DNA of 38,016 nt from JANQIV01 sp050117315 (GCA_050117315.1 JASFMY010000054.1:1-38016), one strand, 5' to 3'; positions 24,934 through 34,038 are shown, counted from the stretch's first letter. Numbers and translations: made by a program. Notes: generated by a model from the letters alone, not told the origin.

Positions 24934-26172
24934 ATGGTTGCTATAAAGAATAATATGAAAAAAATGATTTTTGCATTTTGCTTTTTGATTTTTGTAAAGC
25001 TATTTAGCCAGAATTATCAAATGGTAAACTATAATATTGAATCACAAATTCTGGATACTATTCCTTCTTTTGAGTTTGATTATTCAAAAACTTCGGATTA
25101 TACATATTGGGATTACGGTGTTAATAATGAAATTGAGTCCTTAAATTTAGAACAACCGTCAAATACTTATAATAACTCAGGATTTACAGATTATTACCCG
25201 GCACAGAATTATTTTAATATCGATAACTATCCAATTAGAACGGCCGTAAAAATATTTCATATTGTAAACGACACACTAAAACAAAAATGCTCGGGTACTT
25301 TAGTATCTAAAAATTATGTTTTGACGGATTGTCACTGTATTGGTGAATATGATAGTCTTGGGACTTTTATTTTTGAGGACAGCATATATATTTATCCGGC
25401 ATTTGATAATGGAAATGAAAATCCGCTTTGGGGCAGCACGAAGGCGCTGGAATATGTAACATTCAGTAAAAATATGAATGGTTACTATCGGAACGATATA
25501 GCACTTATCAAATTAGAGGACAGTTTAGGTTTACGTAATGGATGGATAGGTATTGGTTTTAATGAAGATGAGACTTTTTTCGGTGATAACGTATTCCATA
25601 AACTAAGTTACCCCGGAACGGTCGATATTGCAGATTCAACACGTATTTATAACGGTGATACTTTGTATTATAATTATGGAAAGTTAGACTTAATTGATGA
25701 CGAATGGCTTGGTTATGGGATTAACGGAATTGGAGGGCAGAGCGGGAGTTCGTTGTTTTATACTAATAATGAAGAATACTATTCTCTCGGAACACAAGTA
25801 TGGACGATCTATTCGAGGCATATCAGAATAAATAGAGAAATATTTTATTCATTTAAGTCAATAATTGATAATACTGTTACTTCAATCGGAGTACCTAATC
25901 CCGTTATAGATAAGTTTTATTTATCTAATGCTTACCCCAATCCCTTTAATCCTGTTACAAACATAGAATATATTATTGCCGAAGAAAGTAAAGTAAGTAT
26001 TAATGTTTATAATTTATTAGGTGAACTTGTTGCTACTTTATATGACGGTTACCGGCCAAGGGGAACCTATAAAGTAAGCTTCGATGGAACGAAATTAAGC
26101 AGCGGCCTATATATTTATGTAATGAAAGCAAATGATTTTATTGACTCGAAAAAAGTTTTGTTAGTTAAATAA
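24934..26172 (+). CDS. Trypsin-like serine protease with T9SS sorting domain (412 aa)
   Basis: Signal peptide MKKMIFAFCFLIFVKLFSQ starting at residue 8 (ATG 24955), which may be the true start; the longer frame adds seven residues. The chymotrypsin-fold domain spans about 100-315. Triad: H134 in LTDCHCIG (usually AAHC), D188 in NDIALIKL, S270 in GGQSGSS (usually GDSG). C119 and C135 match the disulfide next to the catalytic His in trypsins. C-terminal T9SS type A domain from about 331: NAYPNPFNPVTNIEY, VYNLLGELV, SSGLYIYVM, ending in a basic residue. Expected to be a surface or secreted protease. Confidence 0.88.
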   Translation: MVAIKNNMKKMIFAFCFLIFVKLFSQNYQMVNYNIESQILDTIPSFEFDYSKTSDYTYWDYGVNNEIESLNLEQPSNTYNNSGFTDYYPAQNYFNIDNYPIRTAVKIFHIVNDTLKQKCSGTLVSKNYVLTDCHCIGEYDSLGTFIFEDSIYIYPAFDNGNENPLWGSTKALEYVTFSKNMNGYYRNDIALIKLEDSLGLRNGWIGIGFNEDETFFGDNVFHKLSYPGTVDIADSTRIYNGDTLYYNYGKLDLIDDEWLGYGINGIGGQSGSSLFYTNNEEYYSLGTQVWTIYSRHIRINREIFYSFKSIIDNTVTSIGVPNPVIDKFYLSNAYPNPFNPVTNIEYIIAEESKVSINVYNLLGELVATLYDGYRPRGTYKVSFDGTKLSSGLYIYVMKANDFIDSKKVLLVK

Positions 26173-26183
26173 GCAAGTTTTCT

Positions 26184-26201
26184 ACCGATATAAATATCGG
26201 T
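26184..26201 (+). terminator. Possible terminator hairpin after the protease gene
   Basis: Perfect 8-bp stem ACCGATAT/ATATCGGT with a 2-base centre, 11 bases after the stop, followed by GTTATTACTT. The T content of the tail is weak. Confidence 0.4.
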
Positions 26202-26275
26202 GTTATTACTTCCTGCCTATTGATATCTTTGCCTCGATTTTTGTCATCTTTCATGTAGAGAATTAAAAAATACTA

Positions 26276-26447
26276 GAGTTTCTGAAAAATAAAAGTCAGT
26301 CATTTCGACCGGAGGGAGAAATCTTTGAAATTGTACTCTAATTGAAAGATTTCCCGCCAAAAAGATACGCCAAAGGCGCACAGGCGGCGGACAGGCTCAC
26401 CCAAAAAACGGGTTCGAAATGTCAATTTTTTTGTTTTGCAGAAACTC
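26276..26447 (+). mobile_element. MITE family A, copy 4 (TA target)
   Basis: 172 bases, ends GAGTTTCTGA and GCAGAAACTC, flanked by TA at 26274-26275 and 26448-26449. It carries the extra block AGATACGCCAAAGGCGCA seen in copy 2 but has a different 15-20 bases next to its left end. It abuts the tandem array that starts at 26451. Confidence 0.85.
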
Positions 26448-26450
26448 TAT

Positions 26451-26725
26451 TAACTAAATGACAACTTACAACGACTAAATGGCAATTTACATTAACTAAA
26501 TGACAACTTACAACGGCGAAATGGTAATTTACATTAACTAAATGACGACTTACAACGACTAAATGGCAATTTACGTTAACTAAATGACAACTTACAACGA
26601 CTAAATAGCAATTTACATTAACTAAATGACAACTTACAACGACTAAATGGCAATTTACATTAACTAAATGACAACTTACAACGGCGAAAGGCAATTTACA
26701 TCAACTAAATGAAGACTTACAACGA
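26451..26725. repeat. 42-bp tandem array 1 made of two alternating 21-bp units
   Basis: Six units (26451, 26493, 26535, 26577, 26619, 26661; the last is one base short) plus a partial unit from 26702. Each 42-mer is two related 21-mers: TAACTAAATGACAACTTACA-A and CGACTAAATGGCAATTTACA-T, sharing ACTAAATG and TTACA. Units differ at few positions. A minus-strand frame stays open only because 42 is a multiple of three. No spacers, so not CRISPR. It lies about 350 bases upstream of a permease gene. Confidence 0.9.
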
Positions 26726-27079
26726 CACCTACCACAAATCGCTCTAAAAATAAAGCTTGAAGATTTCAGATATAAGATTTGAGACTATCGATAAAGTTCC
26801 GGCTTCGTTCCAGAGATGGGACGAAGCCGAGACATTTGTCCTTTCTAATGATCTATACTAAACAATTAGTATGCAATTGCAAACATTACGGCGATGCTGT
26901 GTAACGCCGCGGATTGTTAACAATCTGCGTTACGATCTGTACGCATGCGGACATCATTGTTTATATTCGTGCAATTGAGAAACGTATTTATAACTTATAA
27001 CTTGTTTTTTGCGTCTCAAGCGTAAAGTTATTTCGGCTTAGTATTTGATCTTTGTATTGAGAATATTGGTAGGTGATAT
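26726..27079. other. Intergenic region with palindromes upstream of permease 2
   Basis: 354 bases without a gene. Two structures: arms CGGCTTCGT (26800-26808) and ACGAAGCCG (26821-26829); and a compound palindrome at 26901-26933 with outer arms GTAACGC/GCGTTAC and an inner perfect palindrome GATTGTTAACAATC (26912-26925). A smaller CGGCG/CGCCG pair lies at 26889-26908. The palindromes could be repeat remnants or operators for the permease gene at 27080. No promoter can be named. Confidence 0.5.
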
Positions 27080-29479
27080 ATGTTCCGGAATTACATCAGC
27101 ATAATAATTAGAAATATCAAAAGGAGTAAACTCTTTACTTTTATTAATGTTCTTGGTCTTGCTCTCGGGATTATGAGTGTAATTGTAATATTTTTAATTA
27201 TCACTTTTGAAACTTCTTTTGACAAGCATCATGACGGTTACGACAGTATCTACAGAATTATAAGGATTGAGGATTCCTACGGTGAAATAAAACACAGGGC
27301 GGGTATTCCGTATCCTTTCTTTGACGCGTTCAAAGTTGATTTCCCGGAAATAGAAAATGCCGCAATTGTTGATATGAACCTGGCTCCGCCGGTTTTATCG
27401 GTTACCTTAGCCGATGGGAAAATTAAACGGTTTAAAGAGGAAGAGGGAGTAGCTTTTGTAAGCGAAAGATATTTTGACATTTTTCAATATGATTGGATTG
27501 CAGGCAATAAAGAGAATAGGTTTAATAAAACCAACGCGGTGGTAATATCCCAAAAGGTTGCTCAAAAATATTTCGGCAGAACGGATGTAATAGGTGAAGT
27601 AATAAATTATAATAACTCTATTGAACTGGTTGTTACATGGGTTGTTAAAGACGTTCCGGTAACCACTGAACTGCCGTTCAACTTTTTAATATCATTTGAA
27701 AAATTTTCATGGAAGAGAGGCAGCGGTAACTGGGGAAGCACTGCCGAGCCGGTTCAATTATATTTTAAATTACCGCTTAACGTAAGCAGAGAAGCTGTTG
27801 AAAGCAGGCTGAAAGACTTTGTTGAGAAAAACTACCCGGCTTATAATGCCGGTTTTAATCATTTGAGATTGCAGGGATTAACCGAAATTCATTACGACGA
27901 CAGGTATTATAACTATAACAACAGATCGGTTACCATGGATAAAATATTACTGCTGGGTGCCATAGGTTTTTTGATTATTATAATGAGCTGTATAAATTTT
28001 GTAAACCTGAATACTGCCCTGGCATTTAAACGTTCGGTTGAAGTTGGAATAAGAAAGGTTTTGGGAGGTACAAAATTCCAACTGGTCGTCAGGTTTTTAG
28101 GTGAGTCTGCTCTATTAACTTTTGCAGCTTTTGCATTGGGAATTCTATTAACGGAAATAGCACTTCCTAATGTAGATTTTATAACCCGTTATAAATTAAG
28201 CCTGAGCGATTTTGATTATTACCCGGTTATATTTTTCTCTTCTATTCTGTTTTTTGTGGTAACACTTTTAGCGGGTTTATACCCGGCATTCTATCTTTCA
28301 AAGTTCAATCCTGTGAAAGCGGTAAAAAACGACCTTGTTGAAAGCTACAAAAACGGCTGGTCCTTCAGAAGAATTCTTATTGTCTTCCAGTTTGCTGTTT
28401 CCCAGGCTTTATTGATAGCTGCGGTTGTGGTTATTTACCAGATAGAATATGTGAGGTCGGTAAATCTCGGTTTTGAAAAAGAAGGTATAGTAGAGGTAGA
28501 ATTGCCCTCTAATAAAGAGGGAGAACTGGATGTTTTGAAGAACAAGCTGAAGGCTAATTCGTTTGTTGAAAATGTTACGTTTTCAAGTACCGGTGTTTCC
28601 TCGGGCAATTTATGGTGGAGCGTTGCACAATCCTTTTCCGGTAAAGAACAGCTTGAATTTGAAACGCAGGTGAAATTTATTGACGAAGAATTTGTAGCAG
28701 CTTACGGTTTGGAATTGCTGGCGGGGCATAACGTAATTGCCGGCGACTCGGTAAATAATTTTATTGTGAACGAAGAGTTTGTAAAAGCTCTGAATCTTGA
28801 AACTAATTTTGCCGATGCAATCGGGAAAGAAATTAAAATATGGGGATTAAGTGAACCCGTAACCGGCGTTGTTAAAAATTTCAATTATACTTCATTGCAT
28901 GAAGAAATCCGGCCGACAATTTTGATCTATTCAAAAAACAATTTGTATATGGGCGCAATCAAGTTAAAATCTGCGGAACTTAGCTCTGCAATTGAAAAAA
29001 TTAGAAATAATTGGAGTTCGGTTTACCCTCAATACGTGTTTGAGTATGAATTTCTGGATAACTCTTTGCAAGAATTCTATGAAGAAGAAGAAAAACTTTC
29101 AACAATGTTTAACGTCTTTTGTTTTATTGCCGTATTGATAGGCTGTATGGGGCTGTTCGGGCTTTCATCGTTTATGGCGGAAAGAAGGTCAAAAGAAATT
29201 GGAATTAGAAAAGTTCTCGGCGCAAATCTAAAGGATATTATTTCGCTGGTATCTGCAGACTTTATTAAGTTGATTACAATTTCCAGTCTGGTAGGCAGTG
29301 TTGCGGCTTACTTGATAATGAATAACTGGCTGCAGGGTTTTGCTTACAGGGTTAACCTTGAGTGGTGGATATTTGCCGGAACTGCAGTATTAACACTTAT
29401 TGTAACCGTATTAACAACGAGTTACCAGGCAATTAAAGCCGGTTTAAGTAATCCTGTTGAAGCGCTTAAGTATGAATAA
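27080..29479 (+). CDS. FtsX/MacB-type ABC transporter permease, orphan (799 aa)
   Basis: Same eight-helix, two-periplasmic-domain plan as the gene at 2139. TM1 near 20-43 (FINVLGLALGIMSVIVIFLI), the first FtsX region with AFKRSVEVGIRKVLGGTKFQ, the second unit starting RRILIVFQFAVSQALLIAAV, a second FtsX region with RRSKEIGIRKVLGANLKDI, and the ending NPVEALKYE. Conserved internal GVVKNFNYTSLHEEIRPTIL marks the second MacB-type domain. GGTAGGTG precedes the ATG. First of a group of three intact paralogues in the same orientation. No ATPase nearby. Substrate unknown. Confidence 0.9.
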   Translation: MFRNYISIIIRNIKRSKLFTFINVLGLALGIMSVIVIFLIITFETSFDKHHDGYDSIYRIIRIEDSYGEIKHRAGIPYPFFDAFKVDFPEIENAAIVDMNLAPPVLSVTLADGKIKRFKEEEGVAFVSERYFDIFQYDWIAGNKENRFNKTNAVVISQKVAQKYFGRTDVIGEVINYNNSIELVVTWVVKDVPVTTELPFNFLISFEKFSWKRGSGNWGSTAEPVQLYFKLPLNVSREAVESRLKDFVEKNYPAYNAGFNHLRLQGLTEIHYDDRYYNYNNRSVTMDKILLLGAIGFLIIIMSCINFVNLNTALAFKRSVEVGIRKVLGGTKFQLVVRFLGESALLTFAAFALGILLTEIALPNVDFITRYKLSLSDFDYYPVIFFSSILFFVVTLLAGLYPAFYLSKFNPVKAVKNDLVESYKNGWSFRRILIVFQFAVSQALLIAAVVVIYQIEYVRSVNLGFEKEGIVEVELPSNKEGELDVLKNKLKANSFVENVTFSSTGVSSGNLWWSVAQSFSGKEQLEFETQVKFIDEEFVAAYGLELLAGHNVIAGDSVNNFIVNEEFVKALNLETNFADAIGKEIKIWGLSEPVTGVVKNFNYTSLHEEIRPTILIYSKNNLYMGAIKLKSAELSSAIEKIRNNWSSVYPQYVFEYEFLDNSLQEFYEEEEKLSTMFNVFCFIAVLIGCMGLFGLSSFMAERRSKEIGIRKVLGANLKDIISLVSADFIKLITISSLVGSVAAYLIMNNWLQGFAYRVNLEWWIFAGTAVLTLIVTVLTTSYQAIKAGLSNPVEALKYE

Positions 29480-29534
29480 TGTTGTTGCGCCGAAACGTTT
29501 TGCGCATAGGTGTTAACTTGATGTGTACACAAGC

Positions 29535-29645
29535 CAAATTGGTTTTGGGATTTTGCCATAAAATCCTCCCCGCCGTACGAGACTTTGGGAGGCGGGGAGG
29601 ATTTAGACGAGTTCGAAATAAAAACTAAATCCCAAAACCAATTTG
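29535..29645. repeat. Nested double inverted repeat between permeases 2 and 3
   Basis: Outer arms of 19 bp, perfect: 29535-29553 (CAAATTGGTTTTGGGATTT) and 29627-29645. Inner arms of 14 bp, perfect: AAATCCTCCCCGCC (29561-29574) and GGCGGGGAGGATTT (29591-29604). The two stems share the motif AAATCC at their bases. The structure fills half of the 225-base gap between two permease genes. It could be a small palindromic element or a strong transcriptional barrier; there is no T tract. Confidence 0.8.
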
Positions 29646-29704
29646 CAACAAGTATAATTAGTCATTGGTTGTTCTTTTTTATTATCTAAATTTAGGGTAA
29701 AACT

Positions 29705-32116
29705 ATGCTTAAAAATTATTTCGTAATCTCACTTAGGAACATATTAAAATATAAAGCTTTTTCACTTATAAATATTCTGGGGCTATCGATAGGTATTGCC
29801 GTATTCTTAATAATAGCCCTTTTTGTTAAAGATGAATTTGAATACGACACATTTAACGAAAAAGCAGACCAAATTTATAGGGTATCCACAGATATTAAAA
29901 TCGGAGATAATGAATTTAAAATAGGCAACACGGCAGTTCCCCTGGCACAAGCTTTGCAAGATGAATTTCCGGAAGTGGTGAAGACGACAAGGTTATTGGA
30001 TGAAGTCACTTTTCTTAAAAAAGAAAATGAAGGTATTAGGGAAGAACACTTCTTTTACGCAGATTCAACCGTGTTCGAAGTTTTTACTTTTGATTTTATT
30101 CACGGTCATGCAGCAACCGCTTTAAACAATCCGAACAAAATAGTATTAACAAGAAGCACTGCTGAAAAATATTTCGGTTCAACCGATGTGCTGGATAAAA
30201 CCTTGAGAACAATAGACGGTAAAGAATTTTTTGTAACCGGTGTAGTAGAGAATCTTTCCCAAAATTCACATTTTGATATAGACTTTCTTGCATCAATATA
30301 TTCGAACCAGGTTCATAAGGACGAGGAGTGGCTTAGCAATTCGGTTCATACGTATATAATGCTCCCGGAAAATTATGATTATAAAATTCTGGGATCTAGG
30401 TTCCCGGCATTTGTTGAAAAGTATGCGGGGCCTTCTATAAAACAAGGCATGGGAGCCGACTATCAACAATTTACGGAAGCAGGCAACAGGTTTATGTATT
30501 TCCTTCAGCCGCTTCTTTCAATTCATTTTACCCCGAACATATACAACCAATTTAAAGAATCGGGCGATATAAATACCGTTTATATCTTTGCAGCTATTGC
30601 AGTTTTTATTCTAATTATTGCATGTGTTAATTTTATTAACCTTTCTACGGCAAGGTCAATAAAAAGGGCAAATGAAGTTGGTGTAAGAAAAGTTTTGGGG
30701 TCAAGCAAATCTCACCTTGTAAAACAATTTTTGATTGAGTCCGTAATTATAAGCTTCATATCGATTTTAATTTCCGTTATACTTGTTGAAGTTTTTAATC
30801 CTTTTATAAATTCTCTTACGGGCAAAGAAATAAGCATAGGTTACCTGGAGGAAATTTACGTTTTGCCCGGGCTTTTTCTTTTTTCAGTATTTATAGGATT
30901 GCTTGCAGGTTCTTACCCGGCAATATTGCTTTCATCATTTAATCCCATTTCCGTATTAAAGGGAAAAGTATTTAAAGGCTCAACCGGCAGCAGGCTTAGA
31001 AAAGGGCTTGTTGTTTTTCAATTTGTAATTACTATTGTTTTATTTACAGGTACCTTTGTTATATATAATCAAATGGAATTTATGAAAAACAAAAACCTTG
31101 GATACGAAAAGGAACAGGTGCTTGTTATACAAAATGCCAATGAGCTTGGTGACTCCCAGGAAGCTTTTAAGAAAGAAATGCAAAGAAGCTCTGAAGTATT
31201 CAATGCTGCATATTCAAACTGTTTGCCGCTATATAGGCTGGAGCTCGGGGTTTACAACAAGTTAGGGGAAGATAAGAGGAATTATTCGTTTATTACAATT
31301 GCTGCCGATTATGATTTTATAGATACATATAAATTCAATGTAAAAGACGGACGTAAATTTGATGAGAAATTCGGTAACGAAAGAAATTCGATTATATTAA
31401 ACGAAACGGCTGCCCGTGAACTGGGTTATAAAGACCCTGTAAATCAAAAGCTTGTTGTTCTGTCGGACGAAAATGAAGAAACGCAGTTGAATATAATCGG
31501 TATGCTTGAAGATTTTCATTTGACGTCTCTGCATGAAAAAATAAGACCTACTGCATTACTTTTAAGGGACAGCGCCGAAGTACGATTTTTTTCTATTAAG
31601 TTAAGTACGGCAAATATCCAGGGCACGGTTGATTTTATAAAAGAGAAATGGAAAGAATTTGTTCCCGGCAAACCCATAGAGTATAGTTTCTTTGATGAGC
31701 ATTTTGATGATAGCTACGAAGCAGAGCTACAATCAAGTAAATTATTCACTTCGTTTTCAGTGCTGGCAATTTTTATTGCATGCCTCGGTTTGTTCGGTTT
31801 AACTACTTTTACCGCCGAACAGAGAACAAAAGAGATTGGGATCAGAAAAGTTTTAGGTTCATCTGCCGCACAGATATTTATTTTGCTTTCAAAAGAATTT
31901 ATAAAATGGGTAGTGGCTGCAAACCTGGTCGCATGGCCTGTTTCGTATTATTTAATGAATAACTGGCTGCAGAACTTTGCATATAGAACCGAGATAGGAT
32001 ATTTTGTTTTTATTTATTCGGCAGTAGTTTCTTTTGTTGTTGCATTGATCACAGTTAGTTTTCAATCATTGAAAGCAGCTTTTGCCAACCCGGTCAATTC
32101 GTTGAAGTATGAATAA
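29705..32116 (+). CDS. FtsX/MacB-type ABC transporter permease, orphan (803 aa)
   Basis: Third paralogue. TM1 near 20-42 (LINILGLSIGIAVFLIIALF), a MacB-type domain, LSTARSIKRANEVGVRKVLG in the first FtsX repeat, RKGLVVFQFVITIVLFTGTF opening the second unit, TKEIGIRKVLGSSAAQI in the second FtsX repeat, and the ending NPVNSLKYE. It is closer to the 2139 gene than to its direct neighbour: both have GDNEF, LSTARS and the KYAGP/KYVGP segment. AGGG precedes the ATG. No ATP-binding partner in the window. Confidence 0.9.
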   Translation: MLKNYFVISLRNILKYKAFSLINILGLSIGIAVFLIIALFVKDEFEYDTFNEKADQIYRVSTDIKIGDNEFKIGNTAVPLAQALQDEFPEVVKTTRLLDEVTFLKKENEGIREEHFFYADSTVFEVFTFDFIHGHAATALNNPNKIVLTRSTAEKYFGSTDVLDKTLRTIDGKEFFVTGVVENLSQNSHFDIDFLASIYSNQVHKDEEWLSNSVHTYIMLPENYDYKILGSRFPAFVEKYAGPSIKQGMGADYQQFTEAGNRFMYFLQPLLSIHFTPNIYNQFKESGDINTVYIFAAIAVFILIIACVNFINLSTARSIKRANEVGVRKVLGSSKSHLVKQFLIESVIISFISILISVILVEVFNPFINSLTGKEISIGYLEEIYVLPGLFLFSVFIGLLAGSYPAILLSSFNPISVLKGKVFKGSTGSRLRKGLVVFQFVITIVLFTGTFVIYNQMEFMKNKNLGYEKEQVLVIQNANELGDSQEAFKKEMQRSSEVFNAAYSNCLPLYRLELGVYNKLGEDKRNYSFITIAADYDFIDTYKFNVKDGRKFDEKFGNERNSIILNETAARELGYKDPVNQKLVVLSDENEETQLNIIGMLEDFHLTSLHEKIRPTALLLRDSAEVRFFSIKLSTANIQGTVDFIKEKWKEFVPGKPIEYSFFDEHFDDSYEAELQSSKLFTSFSVLAIFIACLGLFGLTTFTAEQRTKEIGIRKVLGSSAAQIFILLSKEFIKWVVAANLVAWPVSYYLMNNWLQNFAYRTEIGYFVFIYSAVVSFVVALITVSFQSLKAAFANPVNSLKYE

Positions 32117-32132
32117 ATATGAAGGGCATTAT

Positions 32133-32152
32133 ATTTTATTTTTTAATAAAAT
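32133..32152 (+). terminator. AT-rich hairpin after permease 3
   Basis: Stem ATTTTATT/AATAAAAT with a TTTT loop, 17 bases after the stop. Without G-C pairs it would be a weak terminator. Confidence 0.3.
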
Positions 32153-32289
32153 TGTTATAACCTAAAAAATCCAATGTAGTCACCCTCCTACAGGGCAGAT
32201 CGATTCCGTCACTAAATGGTTAGCGGCGGAAATAGAGAATAATATGCTGGAATAAAAATAAATCTGTTATAAAAATTACCAATATTAAA

Positions 32290-32620
32290 TTGCACATACT
32301 TATAATGGAAAATAATATTGCTGTTATAAAGAAGATTAATTTAAGCCTTTGCTATTTATCAGTGCATGTAGTTTTGCTATTTATAGTTCATTCGTTTTAT
32401 GTATACATCTACATTAATTCACTTCCCGGGCTGGATTCTACTGAATCAGTTTGTTTATCCGGATATAATTGGAAATATTGGGTTTGTTTTTATTGTAGGC
32501 ATAATGATGGGGTATGTGTTAAGGAAAACCGGTTCTTTATGGGCTTGTATTCTAATACACTCATTTATAAACTTTGCAAGTCTTAGTATTGTACAGCAAC
32601 AAATTCCTTTCCCGGTATAA
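32290..32620 (+). pseudogene. CPBP-family intramembrane protease, truncated and frameshifted
   Basis: The C-terminal part is clear: IGNIGFVFIVGIMMGYVLRK followed by TGSLWACILIHSFINFASL, the last two conserved segments of CAAX/CPBP (ABI) proteases with the motif-3 histidine in HSFIN. In another frame just upstream, VVLLFIVHSFYVYIYIN is the preceding helix with the motif-2 histidine. A frameshift near 32400-32410 separates them, and the EExxxR glutamate motif is absent. It is a decayed remnant, not a working gene. Confidence 0.75.
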
Positions 32621-32789
32621 CTACTTTTGAATAAGCGGCTTTGTTCGAATACGCACGCCGGTGTAATGTTTTCGAACAAGCCGGAATCTTATTCTATTAT
32701 TTTCCTTTCAGAAAAAGAATTTTCTTTTTATTCATTAAGGCATAGAAATTGAAATACTATCTCTAATTATTTCGAACAAGAGAAATGCT

Positions 32790-32915
32790 ATGTTCCGTTC
32801 ATTCAACTACAGTGGGGGAAGTTTATTTGCAATTGCAATATCTTTTATAACTATATATTTAAAAACCATAGAAACAGCTAACGAAAATTCGGTTAACTCT
32901 ATAAAATATGAGTAA
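32790..32915 (+). pseudogene. C-terminal remnant of a further FtsX-type permease
   Basis: The 41-codon frame ends LKTIETANENSVNSIKYE and contains LFAIAISFITIY. This matches the last helix and tail of the four intact permeases (for example LITVSFQSLKAAFANPVNSLKYE with gaps allowed). Everything upstream of the last TM helix is gone. It shows the cluster once held another paralogue between those at 29705 and 34211. Confidence 0.7.
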
Positions 32916-33070
32916 ACTTTTTATGCTGTTAGAAGTCAAAATAAACAAGGAGATGAATATTTTTAATTATTCAATATTGTATTGTCGATTGCTCTAACCC
33001 TGGTAATTACACCGGGAAAAGTGACGTATCGTGCAACTAAACATGAATAACAAATTTAGGGGGAGTAAAA

Positions 33071-33367
33071 ATGAATGAAATATGTATTCCAATACCACAC
33101 TTCGGTGAAAACCAAATAGCAGAAGTTGAAGTAACGGTAAACGGTAAAAAGAAAAAGTATAATTTCCGTGTTGAATCTTTTCCATGGAAAGTACCGGTTT
33201 TAGCAGGCGAAATAGAAAATGAAGTTAACGAAACACAATTAAAAATTGAAAACCTTAGACACATGCTTGACGAATATAATCACGGCTGGGAGATAGTGCA
33301 AATTTTCACCCCTCGTGAACATACAGAGTACATTCAAGTTCTATTCAGGCAAAAAAAGCAACTTTAA
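33071..33367 (+). CDS. Small conserved-looking protein, DUF4177-like tail (98 aa)
   Basis: GGGGAG lies before the ATG. There is no signal or TM. The N-terminal half is strand-like (VEVTVNGKKKKYNFRVESFP), followed by a charged helix (about 48-70). The end, YNHGWEIVQIFTPREHTEYI then QVLFRQKK, resembles the DUF4177-type GWElvq...-strand motif of small proteins of unknown function. It is flanked by remnants and mobile elements but is itself intact and followed by a good hairpin, which argues for a live gene. No function can be given. Confidence 0.6.
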   Translation: MNEICIPIPHFGENQIAEVEVTVNGKKKKYNFRVESFPWKVPVLAGEIENEVNETQLKIENLRHMLDEYNHGWEIVQIFTPREHTEYIQVLFRQKKQL

Positions 33368-33399
33368 TCTTCATGCTTTCCCGTTAGCCTAACAAACCT

Positions 33400-33431
33400 G
33401 TTTCCCCCGGCTGCAGTTTAGCGGGGGAAAC
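33400..33431 (+). terminator. Hairpin after the 98-aa gene
   Basis: Perfect 10-bp stem GTTTCCCCCG (33400-33409) and CGGGGGAAAC (33422-33431), followed by TTATT. Stable stem, short T tail. Confidence 0.6.
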
Positions 33432-33460
33432 TTATTAAAACATTTTAGATATCAATAATA

Positions 33461-34038
33461 GAGTTTTGCAAAATAAAAAGTCGGTCATTTCGAATCCCGC
33501 AGAGCGCATATGCGTCAACTTAACAATCAGATAATGTTTTTAATAGCTCCGGCATTCAGGGTGTGTTGCATAACTAAAATAAATAATCATAGCCACGATC
33601 CTTCAGGTCGTGGACGATGAGTCTCAACAAAAACTCAGGGCTTTAGCCCAATTTTCTCTAATATTTGGGCTATCCATAGGATCCCTCGTGGGAAAGCCCG
33701 GGTTCTATTAGGTTTTTTATTTCCAACGTGCTGAAGCACGTGGCTATTGAAGCACCTAATTGAGTTCTGCAACACACCCTTCATGCCGGAGATTAATATC
33801 ACTTCCAAGTTTTCGGACTTTAGTCCAATAAGTTTGGGCTAAAGCCCATAGGTGTGTGTTTCTATCATCCTTTCCCCAACTTGAAAGTCGGGGCTATTGC
33901 AAAAAAAAAAAGAACATTTCACATTAAGTTGACGCCCATGCGCAGAGCGGGATGGGAAATCTTTCAATTAGAGGATGATTTCAAAGATTTCTCCCTCCGG
34001 TCGACAAAACGTTTAGATATCTAATTTTGCAGAAACTC
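33461..34038 (-). mobile_element. MITE family A, copy 5 (TA target), split by a B element
   Basis: Flanked by TA at 33459-33460 and 34039-34040. Ends GAGTTTTGCA (one base missing relative to the consensus) and GCAGAAACTC. Orientation is reversed relative to copy 1. The interior is interrupted at 33506-33941 by B copy 2; without it the element is about 135 bases. It has a shortened middle whose site reads ATCCCGCAGAGCGGGAT. Confidence 0.85.
33506..33941. mobile_element. Hairpin-rich element family B, copy 2, nested in a family A element
   Basis: 436 bases. Ends GCATATGCGTCAACTTAA and TTAAGTTGACGCCCATGC, with a flanking direct repeat GCAGAGC (33499-33505 and 33942-33948). The empty site is the palindrome ATCCCGC-AGA-GCGGGAT. 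It shares the hairpin series with copy 1 (CCACGATC/GGTCGTGG, CGTGCT/AGCACG, GGACTTTAGTCC), but the short inserts in the hairpin loops differ. Non-coding. Confidence 0.8.

Noticed and set aside
26422..26694. Minus-strand ORF with 14-residue repeats (SCHLVNVN pattern)
   Set aside because: Open only because the 42-bp repeat period is divisible by three; it runs into a MITE and has no ribosome-binding site.
26451..26725. CRISPR array
   Set aside because: Units are contiguous with no unique spacers, and no cas genes are present; the same holds for 36638-36918.
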